Positions 6,380 through 6,403 of a DNA stretch of 6,403 bases are shown in pieces; the stretch's first letter is position 1; the number at the start of each line of letters is the position of its first letter. The notes under the pieces were generated by a model. That model did no database searches. It was given only the letters and a program-made list of their open reading frames with translations, and had not been told where the DNA came from. The stretch is taken from contig JALHUQ010000329.1 of the NCBI GenBank assembly GCA_022866645.1, positions 1 to 6,403 of the forward strand, written 5' to 3'. The position numbers and the translations under genes were made by a program. The DNA comes from Woeseiaceae bacterium. Lineage in GTDB: Bacteria; Pseudomonadota; Gammaproteobacteria; Steroidobacterales; Woeseiaceae.

Positions 6380-6396
6380 GAGTGCATAAGTCACTC
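6380..6396. repeat. Short inverted repeat at the predicted transcription start
   Basis: GAGTG (6380-6384) and CACTC (6392-6396) are inverted 5-bp arms separated by seven bases. They overlap the predicted start of the rightward promoter, where a repressor operator or a 5' mRNA hairpin would sit. Arms this short can arise by chance. Confidence 0.3.
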
Positions 6397-6403
6397 GTCT
6401 GTC

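Larger units (their letters stand above)
6087..6403. other. Non-coding region downstream of polA
   Basis: The 317 bases to the window edge hold no convincing gene. The open frames here (62-66 residues) lack a ribosome binding site, run through the large inverted repeat and resemble nothing I recognise. The first 150 bases carry two inverted repeats. The last 100 bases are AT-rich and carry promoter-like signals facing right. In E. coli the gene following polA is the small RNA spf (Spot 42); I see no recognisable Spot 42 sequence here. Confidence 0.7.

Noticed and set aside
6173..6389. Small + strand open frames of 62-66 residues after polA
   Set aside because: They run through the palindrome, lack a ribosome binding site and have compositions unlike a gene. 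The MKVNGE peptide seen on both strands is only the inverted repeat translated twice.
1..6403. CRISPR array, tRNA, rRNA, transposase or phage genes
   Set aside because: No regularly spaced direct repeats, no tRNA-like cloverleaf segments and no mobile-element proteins were recognised anywhere. The coding region is accounted for by five housekeeping or biosynthetic genes.

Overview
The window looks like chromosomal core sequence from a gammaproteobacterium. PolA matches the E. coli-type enzyme closely along its whole length, and the small lipoprotein is an LptM (YifL) homologue, a protein typical of proteobacteria with an LPS outer membrane. The arginine genes are different. They belong to the acylated-ornithine route, which uses an ArgF'-type carbamoyltransferase known from Xanthomonas and Bacteroides, and several residues look more like the Bacteroides enzymes than those of E. 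coli. An environmental or marine lineage near the Xanthomonadales/Woeseia/Steroidobacter part of the class is my best guess. That placement is inference, not something the sequence proves.

Layout, all genes on the + strand. 1-996: argF' (5' end cut by the window edge). 993-1922: argB. 1919-3103: argH. These three overlap by ATGA junctions and clearly form one translationally coupled operon. 3104-3173: a short gap with a TATAAT-like -10 box and a ribosome binding site. 3174-3368: lptM, a 64-residue lipoprotein. 3396-6086: polA, a complete DNA polymerase I. 6087-6403: 317 bases with no convincing gene. They hold a small hairpin after the polA stop, a long perfect inverted repeat (24-bp arms, 23-nt loop), and then an AT-rich stretch with an IHF-type site, a sigma70-like promoter and small palindromes pointing rightwards out of the window.

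How the genes work together. In the acylated pathway ArgB phosphorylates an N-acylglutamate, ArgF' carbamoylates the N-acylornithine made from it, a deacylase (not in the window) releases citrulline, and ArgH splits argininosuccinate to arginine and fumarate. The main point of interest is the acyl group. The ArgF' residue known to choose between N-acetyl- and N-succinylornithine is Ala here, neither the Glu of the Xanthomonas acetyl enzyme nor the Pro of the Bacteroides succinyl enzyme. By published mutagenesis, Ala at this site favours the succinyl substrate. A second oddity is that ArgH is short (394 residues) and stops where other argininosuccinate lyases continue for several tens of residues. 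LptM and PolA are housekeeping genes that seem to have been placed next to the arginine operon rather than being functionally part of it.
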